DNA of 64,000 nt from Demequina iriomotensis (lineage in GTDB: Bacteria; Actinomycetota; Actinomycetes; Actinomycetales; Demequinaceae): positions 1-64,000 of the forward strand of contig NZ_BBME01000012.1 of NCBI RefSeq assembly GCF_000971395.1, written 5' to 3'. The position numbers and the translations under genes are program-made. A model generated the notes under the pieces. The model saw only the letters and a list, made by a program, of their open reading frames with translations, was not told the DNA's origin and did no database searches. Positions 8,415-15,958 of this stretch are shown in pieces. Each line of letters begins with the position of its first letter. Position 1 is the first letter of the stretch.

Positions 8415-8972
8415 GTGAGCGCTTGGTCGGACACGCTGGATGCGCTGATGCGCGAGCGTGGCAGAGCCCTGTACGGGTACGCGTTCGTGCTGGCGGGATC
8501 CGCCGACGCGGCCGACGACCTGCTGCAGGAGGCGCTCGTCCGCGCGTTCAAGCGGGGCCGGGGTCCCGAGTCGCTCGAGGCGGCGCACGCCTACGTCAAG
8601 CGGGCGATGCAGACCGCGCTCATCGACGCCCACCGGCGCGCGAGCGCGCGTCCCCAACGCGACCACCGCGAGGCCGACCGCGTCGCGCCGGACCCGACGG
8701 GCGCATCGTCCACCCGCGACGCGCTGCTGCAGGCGGTGCAGTCGCTGCCTCCCCGCGAGCGCACCTGCGTGGTCATGCGGTACTTCGACGGGCTGTCCTC
8801 GACCGCGATCGCCGCGGACCTGGGCCTCTCGGCCGGCACGGTGCGCGGCTACCTGTCGACCGCGATCGCGACCCTCCAGCGCACGTACGGCGACTTCGGG
8901 CTCGACCCGGCGGACGCGCTGGAGGGCGGGGACGAGCACGTGGTGATCATGACGAAGGGAGGCACGCGATGA
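8415..8972 (+). CDS. SigE-family ECF sigma factor S4
   Basis: The 185-residue protein is a canonical array sigma, closest to S1. Region 2 has DDLLQEALVRAFKRG and AYVKRAMQTALIDAHRR. Region 4 has LPPRERTCVVMRYFDGLSSTAIAADL followed by GTVRGYL. The tail FGLDPADALEGG...VVIMTKGGTR is intact. The GTG at 8415 after GGGGA was chosen because it aligns with the S1 start; an in-frame ATG at 8388 would add nine residues. The stop overlaps the ATG of M5 as ATGA. It should recruit RNA polymerase to target promoters when released by its partner. Confidence 0.87.
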   Translation: MSAWSDTLDALMRERGRALYGYAFVLAGSADAADDLLQEALVRAFKRGRGPESLEAAHAYVKRAMQTALIDAHRRASARPQRDHREADRVAPDPTGASSTRDALLQAVQSLPPRERTCVVMRYFDGLSSTAIAADLGLSAGTVRGYLSTAIATLQRTYGDFGLDPADALEGGDEHVVIMTKGGTR

Positions 8973-10447
8973 GCAACGAGCTGATGGAGTCGCTCGCGCG
9001 CGGCGCCGAGGCGGGAGGCGAGCTGTTCGACGCCCGCGTCGCCGGGGTCGTCGGGCCGGCGCGGTCGCGAGTGCGGCGCGCGAGGACGATGCGCGGCGTG
9101 GGTGCCGCGGGGGTCGCCGCGATCGCGGTGGCCGGGGTGGCCATCGGCGCGTCCGCGTGGGGCGGCGACCGCACCGAGATCGCGCCCGCCGACCCGACGC
9201 CGACCGCGGCGGCCGTCACCGCCGAGGACCTGCGCTGGGACACCGCCCCGCGGGTGCGGGGCGAGGCCGGCACCGGCCAGGCCGCGCTCGTGTGCGAGTT
9301 CGACGCGGTGAGCGACAACCCGTGGGGCGAGCAGTTCGAGGGGTCCCTCGCGGACTCGTGCGGCGCGGTGTGGGTGGGCGACGCTCCCATGCTCGAGGTC
9401 AGCGCGGCGTCCGTCACCGTGGCGGGCGATGGTGCCGTCTCCGTGACGTGGCAGCTGACGAACACGACCGACGAGGCGCTGCTGGTCGACGAGGCGGGGA
9501 CGTCGCTCGCCTTCACCACCGATCCGGACGGCGAGGGGACGGGGATCGCGATGACGGACGGCGGCATCGTCGCGACGTCGCTGTGGTCGGGCGATACCGA
9601 GCGGACCGCGCACATGGAGGGAGAGTCGCGCATCGTGCGCCTCGCGCCGGGCGACTCCCTCACGGGAGCGTCGACGTTCGCGCCCGACCAGCTCGACGGT
9701 CCGGGCTTCGCCTCGCCCCTCGAGGAGCTGGCCGACGGCACGCTCGACGCGACGCTCGTCGTGCAGGTCCGCATCCCGCCCGCTGGCGCCGTGGGCACGC
9801 ACGAGCTGCTGCTCGAGGCCTCGGCGACCGTGCCCGCGACAGGCACGCTCGACCCGGTCACCCCGGCGTTCGACGGCCTCGAGGCACGCGCGCCCGGCGA
9901 GACCCGGGCCGATGCCCAGGCGGCCCTCGCGTGCCACATCGGGGATGCGGCCAACCCCCGCGTCAACGGCGCGCCCGACAACGACGGCGAGCCCGGCTGG
10001 TCCTCACCCCTGTGTCCCACCGTGTGGATCCCGGGCGGGCCGCAGATCGAGGTCACGGAGCTGAGCGCGAGCGGCGACACCGACTACCTCGACATCGCCT
10101 GGACGCTGCGCAACGTGTCGGACGGCACGCTCAGCCTCGACCGGGCGGCGATGGGCATCGCCGTCGAGATCGACGGCGCCGGCTGGATGTCGACGTCGGA
10201 GAACACCTCGGTCGGGTGGACCGGCGAGGGCGATCACTACGCCTTCCTCGCCTCCGAGACGGACGTGGTGGTGCTCCAGCCCGGCGAGACGCTCTCCGGA
10301 ATCGGCCACGCCTCGGGCAGGGAGCTCGCCGATGCCGACCGCGCGTTCATCACGATCCGGGTGGCGCGCGAGGACGACGCGAACGGCGCGCGCGAGCTGG
10401 TGCTCGAGGCGCAGTGGGACGGGCCGCCGACGCTCAGCGCCCCCTAG
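8969..10447 (+). CDS. single-pass membrane protein M5 of the sigma array
   Basis: The 492-residue protein pairs with S4 (start inside the S4 stop). Its first 42 residues resemble M1 closely (SxELxxSLARGAEAG.., RVRRARTMR), followed by a transmembrane helix at about 43-62 and two extracellular repeats with Cys109/Cys131 and Cys322/Cys349. Both repeats carry the WxLxN strand and a (R/H)EL(L/V)LEA end, so both are subtype A, as in M1. S1/M1, S4/M5 and S5/M6 thus form one subgroup with intact sigmas. A sensor and sigma-regulating role is inferred from order and topology. Confidence 0.78.
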   Translation: MSNELMESLARGAEAGGELFDARVAGVVGPARSRVRRARTMRGVGAAGVAAIAVAGVAIGASAWGGDRTEIAPADPTPTAAAVTAEDLRWDTAPRVRGEAGTGQAALVCEFDAVSDNPWGEQFEGSLADSCGAVWVGDAPMLEVSAASVTVAGDGAVSVTWQLTNTTDEALLVDEAGTSLAFTTDPDGEGTGIAMTDGGIVATSLWSGDTERTAHMEGESRIVRLAPGDSLTGASTFAPDQLDGPGFASPLEELADGTLDATLVVQVRIPPAGAVGTHELLLEASATVPATGTLDPVTPAFDGLEARAPGETRADAQAALACHIGDAANPRVNGAPDNDGEPGWSSPLCPTVWIPGGPQIEVTELSASGDTDYLDIAWTLRNVSDGTLSLDRAAMGIAVEIDGAGWMSTSENTSVGWTGEGDHYAFLASETDVVVLQPGETLSGIGHASGRELADADRAFITIRVAREDDANGARELVLEAQWDGPPTLSAP

Positions 10448-10467
10448 GACGCAGGACCCGCCGGAAA

Positions 10468-10501
10468 GCGTCCGCGCGTGCCCCATGGCGCGCGCGGACG
10501 C
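10468..10501 (+). terminator. hairpin after M5
   Basis: GCGTCCGCGCG (10468-10478) pairs perfectly with CGCGCGGACGC (10491-10501) across a 12-nt loop, 20 bp after the M5 stop. There is no U-tract. It would separate the S1-M5 block from S5/M6. Confidence 0.5.
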
Positions 10502-10547
10502 GGCACGGCCGGGCGGGCCCGTTCCCGCGCGGCACACCGCACTTTTG

Positions 10548-10576
10548 CTCCCCCGTACGTTCTCCTACGGGGGAGG
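10548..10576 (+). promoter_or_regulatory. hairpin masking the S5 ribosome binding site
   Basis: CTCCCCCGTA (10548-10557) and TACGGGGGAG (10566-10575) are perfect 10-bp inverted arms around an 8-nt loop. The right arm contains the S5 Shine-Dalgarno GGGGGAGG (10569-10576), eight bases before the ATG. In RNA the stem would hide the ribosome site; in DNA it could be a dimer operator. No other array sigma has this. Confidence 0.55.
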
Positions 10577-10583
10577 TACCACC

Positions 10584-11141
10584 ATGGCGACGTGGCCCGA
10601 GACGCTCGAAGCCCTCGTGCGGGAGCGCGGCCGAGCGCTCTTCGGGTACGCGTACCTGCTCGCGGGTGACGCGGATGTCGCGGAGGACCTGCTCCAGGAG
10701 GCGCTGGTGCGATCGTTCCGGCGCGACCGCGTCCCGGCCGGGCTCGCGGCCGCGCACGCGTACGTCAAGCGGGCCATTCAGACCGCGTTCATCGACACGC
10801 ATCGGCGCGAGGCGTCCCGACCGCGACGCGACGACCGGCAGGCGGACCTGCTCGAGCCCGACCCCGCTCAGGGGTCGGCGCTGCGCGGCGCCGTCAGGGA
10901 CGCCGTCCGCGCGCTGCCGCCACGCGAGCGGACGTGCCTGGTGATGCGCTACTACGACGGGCTCTCAGCCGCGGCGATCGCCCACGAGCTCGGTCTCGCG
11001 CCGGGCACGGTGCGCAAGTACCTGTCGCATGCCGTCGAGACGCTGCAGCGCACGTCGGGTGGCTTCGGGCTCGAGCCCGCGGACGCGACGGACGGCGGCA
11101 GCGACGCGGATGTCATCGTGATCGAAGGGGGCTCGCGATGA
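10584..11141 (+). CDS. SigE-family ECF sigma factor S5
   Basis: The 185-residue protein keeps all sigma landmarks: AEDLLQEALVRSFRRD and AYVKRAIQTAFIDTHRR in region 2, LPPRERTCLVMRYYDGLSAAAIAHEL and GTVRKYL in region 4, and the array tail FGLEPADATDGG...VIVIEGGSR. Start ATG at 10584 with a strong GGGGGAGG Shine-Dalgarno that lies inside a perfect hairpin. Unlike S2-S4 it is preceded by a longer intergenic region (136 bp) with a terminator-like stem, so it probably has its own transcription unit. Its stop overlaps the M6 ATG as ATGA. Confidence 0.87.
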   Translation: MATWPETLEALVRERGRALFGYAYLLAGDADVAEDLLQEALVRSFRRDRVPAGLAAAHAYVKRAIQTAFIDTHRREASRPRRDDRQADLLEPDPAQGSALRGAVRDAVRALPPRERTCLVMRYYDGLSAAAIAHELGLAPGTVRKYLSHAVETLQRTSGGFGLEPADATDGGSDADVIVIEGGSR

Positions 11142-12055
11142 GCGGTCCGGTGGAGCAGGTCTTCGAGGGAGAGATCGCCGAGGGCGAGGCGCTGTTCTCC
11201 TCGCGCGCCGCGTTCGTGGTCCCTCCCGTCATGCACCGAGTGAGGCGATCGCGCCGACGCCGCGCGGCGGGCATCGCCGTGGGTGCCCTCGCGACCGTCG
11301 GGGCGGTCGGCGTGGCGATCGCGCAGGTCCCCTCCGACGGGGTCGCGCCCGCACCTGCGGCACCCGCCCCCACGGCGTCGCCCGTGTCGGTCGCCACCGC
11401 CCCCACGACGCTCATCGGCCCGCCCACCGTGGAGGCCGCGGCCGAGCCGCGGACCTTCCATGACGCTCCTGACGGGCGGCAGGCGGGATTCCTGTGCGAC
11501 GTCGACGCGGAGGAGAACGTCGCGTTCGAGGGAGCCAACGTGGGCGCGTACGGCCTGAACTACTGGGTCTGCGACGCCGTGTGGCTCGAGGAGGGACCCG
11601 TGCTCGAACGCACCGGGCTCGTCGCGGCTCATGATGCCGCCTCGGGCAACCTCGACGTGACCTGGGAGGTCCGCAACTCCGGTGACGTCCCGGTCACGGT
11701 GGACCGTGCCGGCGCCGTGGTGAACGTGCAGACCGCGGCCGAGCCCGGCCCCGGCGCCCACTGGGCGTATGTGGGCTTCCCCGACACCGGGATCATGATG
11801 GGCGCGAGCCTGTGGAAGTCGGACTCGGTGCGGATGCTGGGGCTCGCGCACGTCTCCGCGCTCACGACCCTCGACCCCGGCGACACGATGCGCGGCACCG
11901 TCACCGTGAAGCAGCGCTGGGAGCCCAAGCAGGATCTCGACCGCGCGGACCTGCGGCTCACGGTGCCCATGGTGGCGACCACGGGCGACGGCTCGACCCT
12001 CGTGGTGCTCGAGGTGCCGTTGCGCGACACGTGGACCGGCGCCGCGACGCCGTAG
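11138..12055 (+). CDS. single-pass membrane protein M6, one extracellular domain
   Basis: This 305-residue protein is coupled to S5. The cytoplasmic segment ends in HRVRRSRRRR, the transmembrane helix is about 43-62 and a Pro/Ala linker leads to one extracellular domain of subtype A with Cys120 and Cys145, the strand VTWEVRNSG and the end VVLEVPL. As the only single-domain member with an intact sigma partner, S5/M6 is the simplest pair in the array. Function unknown beyond the inferred sigma partnership. Confidence 0.77.
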   Translation: MSGPVEQVFEGEIAEGEALFSSRAAFVVPPVMHRVRRSRRRRAAGIAVGALATVGAVGVAIAQVPSDGVAPAPAAPAPTASPVSVATAPTTLIGPPTVEAAAEPRTFHDAPDGRQAGFLCDVDAEENVAFEGANVGAYGLNYWVCDAVWLEEGPVLERTGLVAAHDAASGNLDVTWEVRNSGDVPVTVDRAGAVVNVQTAAEPGPGAHWAYVGFPDTGIMMGASLWKSDSVRMLGLAHVSALTTLDPGDTMRGTVTVKQRWEPKQDLDRADLRLTVPMVATTGDGSTLVVLEVPLRDTWTGAATP

Positions 12056-12085
12056 CCGCCGCGTTCCCGCGTCGGGCCCGTCGCA

Positions 12086-12098
12086 CCTGGCAGGATCG
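12086..12098 (+). promoter_or_regulatory. shared 13-bp upstream element (copy before M7)
   Basis: CCTGGCAGGATCG is identical to the element 24 bp before S2. Here it ends 26 bp before the ATG of a seven-codon ORF (12124-12147) rather than before a sigma gene, consistent with a sigma gene having been deleted between promoter and M7. Confidence 0.5.
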
Positions 12099-12123
12099 AT
12101 CGCACACGACCGCCGGGGGGACG

Positions 12124-12147
12124 ATGCACGCGAGGACCACGCGATGA
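12124..12147 (+). pseudogene. seven-codon ORF, possible scar of a deleted sigma gene before M7
   Basis: ATGCACGCG at 12124 opens an ORF encoding MHARTTR whose TGA overlaps the M7 ATG as ATGA, exactly as full sigma genes overlap their membrane partners. Its first codons match the ATGCACGCG at 8388 upstream of S4, and its last bases (CACGCGATGAGC) match the S4/M5 junction. It follows GGGGGGA as a ribosome site. The simplest reading is an in-frame internal deletion of a sigma gene that preserved translational coupling of M7. Confidence 0.5.
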
Positions 12148-13652
12148 GCGCCCCGCTCGTGCGCGCGCTCGGGGCCGAGGACGATGCGGGTGCCCAGGAG
12201 TCGCTGGGCGGGCTCGCCACGCGCGCGGCCGCGCGGGTGCGCTCGCGACGTCGCCGGCGGCTCGGCGCGTCCGCCGCCGGGGGCATCGGCGTGCTGGCGG
12301 TCGCCGCGCTCGCCGTGAGCGCCGCGCGGGTGCCCGGCACCGACACACCGGCGCCTGCCGCGCCCTCGCCCTCCGCGACCGAGGCGCAGTACATCCCCAG
12401 CACGCATGCGGGTCCGTTGTCCGCGGCCTCGCTCATCGCGAGCGCGACGCCGCGGCACGCGGGCGAGAGCGGCGACCGCCAGGAGGCGCTCGTGTGCGAC
12501 GCGTCCCAGGCCACGGGCGCCCTGGTCGACTGCGCGGCCGTATGGGTCGGCGACCGGCGGCTGGTCGGGATCGACCCCATGTCGCAGGTGACCGCCTTCG
12601 TGGGCGCGGAGCGGGCGCGGCTCGACTTCGACGTGACCTTCGCCGCGACCGGCGGCGTGCCGGTGCAGATCACGTGGGGAAGCGGGCTCACCGCGCTCCT
12701 CAGCGACCCGGACGCGCCGCAGGGCGAGGGCGCGGCGCACGACTTCCTCCAGTACGACGGCACGTCGCTGTGGGTCGAAGGCTCGCGACGCACGGCGTTG
12801 CTGGAGCCCTCCGAGGATCCGGGGATGACCGTCGAGCCCGGCACCTCGCTCGGGACGGGCTTCACCTTCGCCGCTGAGGCGCCGGCGCCCGGCGCGGAGG
12901 CCTCGCCGACGTGGGCGATCGCGCACGGCGCCGCCTCCGGCGCGATCACGTTCCAGATGCGCGTGCCCGGCGCGTCCGAGGACGGGTTCAGCGTGCTGCT
13001 GCTCGAGGTCACCATGCCGATCGCGACCCCGAGGCCCGGGCTCACCGCAGACGCGTTGGCCACCGGCTTCGTGCCCCGGGCGCGGAGCGAGGCTCCGCGC
13101 GACGATGCGCAGGCGGCGCTGCTGTGCACCATCCCGCGACGCGTCCTCCACGGGAGTGCGTGGTCGGCCGTGGTCGCCTGCGACGCGGGGTGGGTCGACG
13201 GCGCGCTGGTCTCGGGAGCCGGCGCCGGCGCCGTCGGCGAGGGCACGTACGGGCCGACGTTCGAGTGGGCTGTCGACGCGGTCGCCGACCGCCCGATCCT
13301 CGCCGACCACCCCCGCCTGCTGATCGAGGGCGACGTCGGCGCGCAGGCGGCTCCGCGGGACACGCTCGCGCTCACCGGCTACGACGACCTGGTGACCGAG
13401 GGCACCGCATGGCTTCCCGACGGCCGCCGTGCGGCCGTCGTGTTCGGCTATGACGGCGGCTATCCCCTGGGCCCCGGGACGCAGGGCGGCTACTCGGAGC
13501 TCACGCCCGGACCCCTGTGGGCGAGCCACCCGATCGACCTCGACGCGCTCGCCACGTCCATCGGCGGCACGGGCGCCGCGACCGCGAGGGTGTCGATGCC
13601 GTTCGTCGACGACCCGTCCCGCGTGCTGATCCTCGAGGCGCCGCTCGACTAG
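12144..13652 (+). CDS. single-pass membrane protein M7, orphan last member of the array
   Basis: The 502-residue protein has the array layout: RVRSRRRRR basic stretch (about 31-39), transmembrane helix about 41-60, repeat A with Cys118/Cys130 and the CAAVWVGD block, and repeat B of the second subtype ending RVLILEAPL. It has no sigma gene in front, only the seven-codon ORF whose stop overlaps its ATG. Its TAG stop is shared with the CTAG of the convergent metallopeptidase gene (4-bp overlap, 13649-13652). It may cross-talk with another array sigma; function unknown. Confidence 0.75.
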   Translation: MSAPLVRALGAEDDAGAQESLGGLATRAAARVRSRRRRRLGASAAGGIGVLAVAALAVSAARVPGTDTPAPAAPSPSATEAQYIPSTHAGPLSAASLIASATPRHAGESGDRQEALVCDASQATGALVDCAAVWVGDRRLVGIDPMSQVTAFVGAERARLDFDVTFAATGGVPVQITWGSGLTALLSDPDAPQGEGAAHDFLQYDGTSLWVEGSRRTALLEPSEDPGMTVEPGTSLGTGFTFAAEAPAPGAEASPTWAIAHGAASGAITFQMRVPGASEDGFSVLLLEVTMPIATPRPGLTADALATGFVPRARSEAPRDDAQAALLCTIPRRVLHGSAWSAVVACDAGWVDGALVSGAGAGAVGEGTYGPTFEWAVDAVADRPILADHPRLLIEGDVGAQAAPRDTLALTGYDDLVTEGTAWLPDGRRAAVVFGYDGGYPLGPGTQGGYSELTPGPLWASHPIDLDALATSIGGTGAATARVSMPFVDDPSRVLILEAPLD

Positions 13653-14188
13653 TCGACGGCGCGCCCGTTGAGCTCAGCGCGATGCTCGCGCCAGCCGGGC
13701 AGATGCCGGTCCATGACGGCGTAGAAGCCTGGACCGTGGTTGGGCTCGAGCAGATGGGCCAGCTCGTGCACCACCACGTACTCGACCAGGTGGTACCCGT
13801 GACGCGCGAGCTCCACGTTGAAGGTCAGCGAGCGCCGCGTCGTGTTGCAGCTGCCCCAGCGGGTGCGCATGATCCGCATGCCCCAGGTGGGCTCCGGAAC
13901 CCCCATCACCGGCACCCACTCCGCGATGAGCGCCGCGAGGACCGGGCGCAGCGCCCGTCGCAGGGCGTCGGCCTCGGGGCCGGGTGCGAGCGCCGCGGGC
14001 TGAGCGGCCGCCTCGGCCTGCTTGGCCTCGATCCACGCCGCCTTGGACCGCACCCACGCGTCGATCTCACGCTGCGGGGTGCGCAGCGGCGCGCTCACCG
14101 CCACCTCGCCCGTGCCCGGCCGCACCACCATCCGCAGGTTCTTCATGCGTCGCCGCGTGAGGGTGTAGGCGGGGATCGGGCCGGACAT
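13649..14188 (-). CDS. YgjP/DUF45-type (M48-like) metallopeptidase
   Basis: The 179-residue protein carries the zinc site HELAH at 141-145 and a downstream HGPGF with His151 as likely third ligand, plus the WGSC motif (111-114) that precedes the active site in this family. The N-terminus RRRMKNLRM..RP is also typical. Family members are cytoplasmic putative metalloproteases of uncertain substrate. The ATG at 14188 was preferred because MSGP..YTL..RR is the usual beginning; an ATG at 14233 would add 15 residues, and neither has a clear Shine-Dalgarno. It follows the aminotransferase on the same strand and converges on M7. Confidence 0.8.
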   Translation of the reverse strand: MSGPIPAYTLTRRRMKNLRMVVRPGTGEVAVSAPLRTPQREIDAWVRSKAAWIEAKQAEAAAQPAALAPGPEADALRRALRPVLAALIAEWVPVMGVPEPTWGMRIMRTRWGSCNTTRRSLTFNVELARHGYHLVEYVVVHELAHLLEPNHGPGFYAVMDRHLPGWREHRAELNGRAVD

Positions 14189-14247
14189 GCGAACACTGTA
14201 GGCGCGCCCACCGACACGCTCGGGACTGTCCACAGGCCGAATGCGGG

Positions 14248-15363
14248 TCAGCCTTCGGGCGCGTCGACCACCTTGCGCATCCAGCCGTGGGGGTCCTCCG
14301 CGCGGCCGTACTGGAGGTCGGTGAGGCGGGCGAGCACCGCATCGGCCACCGACTCGCCTTCCCGCGACGGCACCGCGACGTCGAAGTCGTCGGAGACCAG
14401 GCGCGCGATCGGCGTGACCACCGCGGCGGTGCCGCAGGCGAACAGCTCGACGATCGCGCCCGACTCGAGCCCCTCGAGGATCTCCGTCAGCGCGAGGTCG
14501 CGCTCCTCGACCTCGCGGCCCTCGTCGCGCAGCAGCGTGAGGATCGAGTCGCGCGTGACGCCCGGGAGGATCGTGCCGGTCAGGCGCGGGGTCACGATGC
14601 CCCCGTCGGCGCGCACCGCGATGACGTTCATGCCGCCGAGCTCCTCGACGTACGTGTCCTCCTTGGCGTCGAGGAACAGCACCTGCTGGCAGCCGTGCTC
14701 CTTCGCCTCACGCTGGGGAAGCATGCTCGCTGCATAGTTGCCCGCCGTCTTCGCCTCGCCCGTGCCGCCGGGGTTGGCGCGGTGGTAGCCGCGCGACACC
14801 CAGATGGCGACGCCGTCGCCCTCGGTGGACAGGTAGGCGCCGACGGGGCTCGCGGTCACCAGGAAGTCGACCTCGTGCGCGGGCTGCACCAGCAGGCTCG
14901 GCTCCGTCGCGATGACGAACGGCCGCAGGTACAGGCTCGCCCCCGGCGTGCCGGGCACCCAGTTCTGGTCCGCGGCGATCACACCCTCGATCGCGGCGAG
15001 GAAGTCCTGCTCGCTCACCTCGGGAAGCGCCATGCGGCGGCAGCTCGCGGCCAGGCGTGCCGCGTTGGCCTCGGGGCGGAACAGCCAGATCGAGCCGTCC
15101 TCGTGACGGTAGGCCTTGAGCCCCTCGAAGGCCTGCTGCGCGTAGTGCAGCACCGCCGCACCGGGGTGCATGGGCAGCGGCGACAGGGCGACGATGCGGC
15201 GGTCGGCCCACCCCTCGCCGTCGCGCCACGTCGCGCGCGCCATGTGATCCGTGAAGACCTTGCCGAAGACGGGGTTCTCCATCGCGATCCACCGCTCCTC
15301 GGCGGACGCCGGGTGGCGGTTCGGGATGACGGTGAACGATGCGGTGAGGGCCTGCGTCTCCAT
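14248..15363 (-). CDS. branched-chain amino acid aminotransferase (paralogue 1)
   Basis: This 371-residue PLP enzyme of fold type IV transfers amino groups between branched-chain amino acids and 2-oxoglutarate. The lysine that binds PLP is Lys205 in GGTGEAKTAGNYA, and YAQQAFEGLKAY and EELGGMNVIAV are characteristic. It is about 50 percent alike by eye to the second copy at 28754-29863, which sits beside leuB. The ATG at 15363 follows -10 TAGGCT (15370-15375) by 6 nt, so the transcript is probably leaderless. Which of the two copies is the main biosynthetic IlvE cannot be told from sequence; this one may serve catabolism or another 2-keto acid. Confidence 0.85.
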   Translation of the reverse strand: METQALTASFTVIPNRHPASAEERWIAMENPVFGKVFTDHMARATWRDGEGWADRRIVALSPLPMHPGAAVLHYAQQAFEGLKAYRHEDGSIWLFRPEANAARLAASCRRMALPEVSEQDFLAAIEGVIAADQNWVPGTPGASLYLRPFVIATEPSLLVQPAHEVDFLVTASPVGAYLSTEGDGVAIWVSRGYHRANPGGTGEAKTAGNYAASMLPQREAKEHGCQQVLFLDAKEDTYVEELGGMNVIAVRADGGIVTPRLTGTILPGVTRDSILTLLRDEGREVEERDLALTEILEGLESGAIVELFACGTAAVVTPIARLVSDDFDVAVPSREGESVADAVLARLTDLQYGRAEDPHGWMRKVVDAPEG

Positions 15364-15372
15364 GCGCCGAGC

Positions 15373-15744
15373 CTAGCCCCGCGGGACCAGCGGGAGCCGC
15401 GCGGCGATGTCGGCGACCGCGTCGAGGGTGCCGTCGGCGATCGCCCACACCAAGTCGAACGCCTGGGCTTGGCTCAGCTGGACGCGCTGTCCGTTGAACC
15501 CGATGAATACGACCGTCGCGAGCCATCCGAGACGCTTGTTTCCGTCCGCCAATGCGTGGTTCTTCACGATCGAGTGCAGGAGGGCCGCGGCCTTGAGCTC
15601 AAGCGATGGGTATGCGTCGACGCCCATCAGCGTTGTCGCGGGTCGCGCAAGCGCGGATTCGAGCAGTCCCGCGTCCCGCACCGGGCCGAGTCCCGCGAGG
15701 CGCCCCATCTCGAGGAGCTCATCGAGCTCGATGTAGCCGGTCAC
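15373..15744 (-). CDS. Doc-family (Fic fold) toxin
   Basis: The 123-residue protein has the Doc signature HALADGNKR at 63-71 (Fic core HxFx(D/E)GNxR with Ala in place of Phe). Doc proteins phosphorylate EF-Tu and stop translation. The GTG start at 15744 lies 3 bp after the stop of the small RHH gene, the usual antitoxin-then-toxin order. Its stop overlaps the -10 of the downstream aminotransferase gene. The family call is firm; toxicity is inferred from pairing and motif. Confidence 0.82.
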   Translation of the reverse strand: MTGYIELDELLEMGRLAGLGPVRDAGLLESALARPATTLMGVDAYPSLELKAAALLHSIVKNHALADGNKRLGWLATVVFIGFNGQRVQLSQAQAFDLVWAIADGTLDAVADIAARLPLVPRG

Positions 15745-15747
15745 CGG

Positions 15748-15954
15748 TCACTCCCGGCCCAGGCGCTCGAGGGTCTCGCTCCACTCGCTCAACGCCTCAT
15801 CGGTCAAGTTCGCGAGCCGCTGGCGCCGCGTCAGCTTGTCAGCACGCTCGAGCACCGCACGCCGAACGACCTCCTGCCGCGACAGACCCTCCTCCCGTGC
15901 GAGGAGTTCGAGGGCTGCTTCAAGTGCTGAATCCGTACGCAATGTCATCGCCAT
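15748..15954 (-). CDS. ribbon-helix-helix antitoxin for Doc
   Basis: The small protein (68 residues from the ATG at 15954) begins MAMTLRTDSALEAALELLAREEGLSRQEVVRRAV, a ribbon-helix-helix DNA-binding domain with a short beta strand and two helices, followed by an acidic-amphipathic C-terminal part likely to wrap the toxin. A GTG at 15963 or an ATG at 15948 are alternative starts; there is no Shine-Dalgarno. It should neutralise Doc and repress its own promoter through the repeat at 15959-15982. Confidence 0.78.
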   Translation of the reverse strand: MAMTLRTDSALEAALELLAREEGLSRQEVVRRAVLERADKLTRRQRLANLTDEALSEWSETLERLGRE

Positions 15955-15958
15955 GCGC

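Noticed and set aside
1807-13652. Zinc anti-sigma (HxxxCxxC) motif in the membrane proteins
   Set aside because: I looked in the cytoplasmic N-termini of M1-M7 and found none; the cysteines are all on the extracellular side.
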